From contig JAOPWO010000433.1 of NCBI GenBank assembly GCA_025965635.1, positions 1 to 5,717 on the forward strand: 5,717 nt of DNA. The letters run 5' to 3'. The translations under genes were made by a program, and so were the position numbers. Origin of the DNA: Modestobacter sp. (GTDB lineage: Bacteria; Actinomycetota; Actinomycetes; Mycobacteriales; Geodermatophilaceae). Of the stretch, positions 5,452-5,717 are shown piece after piece. The first letter of the stretch is position 1. Each line of letters starts with the position of its first letter. The notes beneath the pieces are model-generated. The model searched no databases. It was not told the origin of the DNA and worked only from the letters and a program-made list of their open reading frames with translations.

Positions 5452-5717
5452 ATGGCCACGCCCACAGGAGCCCGCCGTCCCGGCCCGCGGCGGTCGCTGG
5501 CCGAGGACGACGTCCTCGACGCCGCCCTGAGCCTGCTCGACGCCGGCGGCGTGGCCGCCGTCTCGGTCCGTGGCATCGCGGCGAAGGTGGGAGTGGCCCC
5601 CAACGCCGTCTACACGTACTTCCCGGACAAGGCCGCCGTGGTCCGGGGACTGGTCGACCGGCTGGTCGGCGACGCCGACGAGGCCGTCGCCGCCGACCGC
5701 GGGCGGCCGTGGCGGGA
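5452..5717 (+). CDS. TetR/AcrR-family transcriptional regulator (N-terminal part, cut by window edge)
   Basis: The frame is open from ATG 5452 to the right edge, giving 88 residues of a protein normally about 190-230 long. It shows the TetR DNA-binding domain: DDVLDAALSLLDAGGVAAVSV (about 19-39, helix 1 and turn) followed by the helix-turn-helix VRGIAAKVGVAPNAVYTYFPDKAAVV (39-64), in which AVYTYFPDK is the hallmark recognition-helix end and the start of helix 4. The ligand domain lies outside the window, so no inducer can be guessed. The start is reasonable but the ribosome-binding site is unclear: AAGGGGG (5433-5439) is 12 nt away and GGTAGGG abuts the ATG; an in-frame GTG at 5419 is an alternative. 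The gene is divergent from the DUF4389 membrane protein, with a perfect inverted repeat between them, the usual arrangement for an autoregulated local repressor. Confidence 0.92.
   Translation, partial: MATPTGARRPGPRRSLAEDDVLDAALSLLDAGGVAAVSVRGIAAKVGVAPNAVYTYFPDKAAVVRGLVDRLVGDADEAVAADRGRPWR

Noticed and set aside
5349..5603. A minus-strand 84-codon frame opposite tetR and extending into the divergent intergenic region.
   Set aside because: It is antisense to the clear TetR helix-turn-helix coding frame and spans the putative operator; no domain is recognisable.

Overview
The window is very GC-rich DNA with strong G/C bias at third codon positions. Gene content and codon use point to a high-GC actinobacterium. 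A Geodermatophilaceae-like or related soil lineage is plausible, but this is inference and the sequence contains no taxonomic marker.

Layout: five genes lie on the minus strand and one diverges on the plus strand. Reading leftward from the right end of the minus block: a DUF4389 membrane protein (4579-5343), a class I SAM-dependent methyltransferase (3618-4442), a LigB/DODA-type extradiol dioxygenase (2621-3523), a polyphosphate kinase 2 family enzyme (1799-2593), and the N-terminal half of RecC (1-1734), which runs off the left edge. A TetR-family regulator (5452-5717, plus strand) runs off the right edge and is divergent from the DUF4389 gene.

Regulation: two intergenic signals stand out. 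Between the methyltransferase and the dioxygenase is a good sigma-70-like promoter (TTGACC, 17 nt, GACACT) whose -35 box lies inside a TTGA-N4-TCAA inverted repeat, so the dioxygenase probably starts its own transcription unit and may be repressed by a dimeric regulator. Between the DUF4389 gene and tetR is a perfect inverted repeat, CTGTAC-GAT-GTACAG, the likely TetR operator. The dioxygenase and ppk2 are 27 nt apart and could be cotranscribed. recC follows ppk2 after 64 nt and probably heads its own recombination-repair operon leftward.

The genes do not form one obvious pathway. They look like ordinary actinobacterial chromosome: DNA repair, polyphosphate/nucleotide metabolism, an aromatic-ring-cleavage-type oxidoreductase, a methyltransferase and a regulated membrane protein. 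I see no mobile element, CRISPR array, RNA gene or convincing sign of horizontal transfer, and no convincing novel multi-gene system. The points most worth checking are the two operators, the internally duplicated DUF4389 protein with its microsatellite-encoded Pro-Thr tail, and the mixed subclass signature of the PPK2 enzyme.
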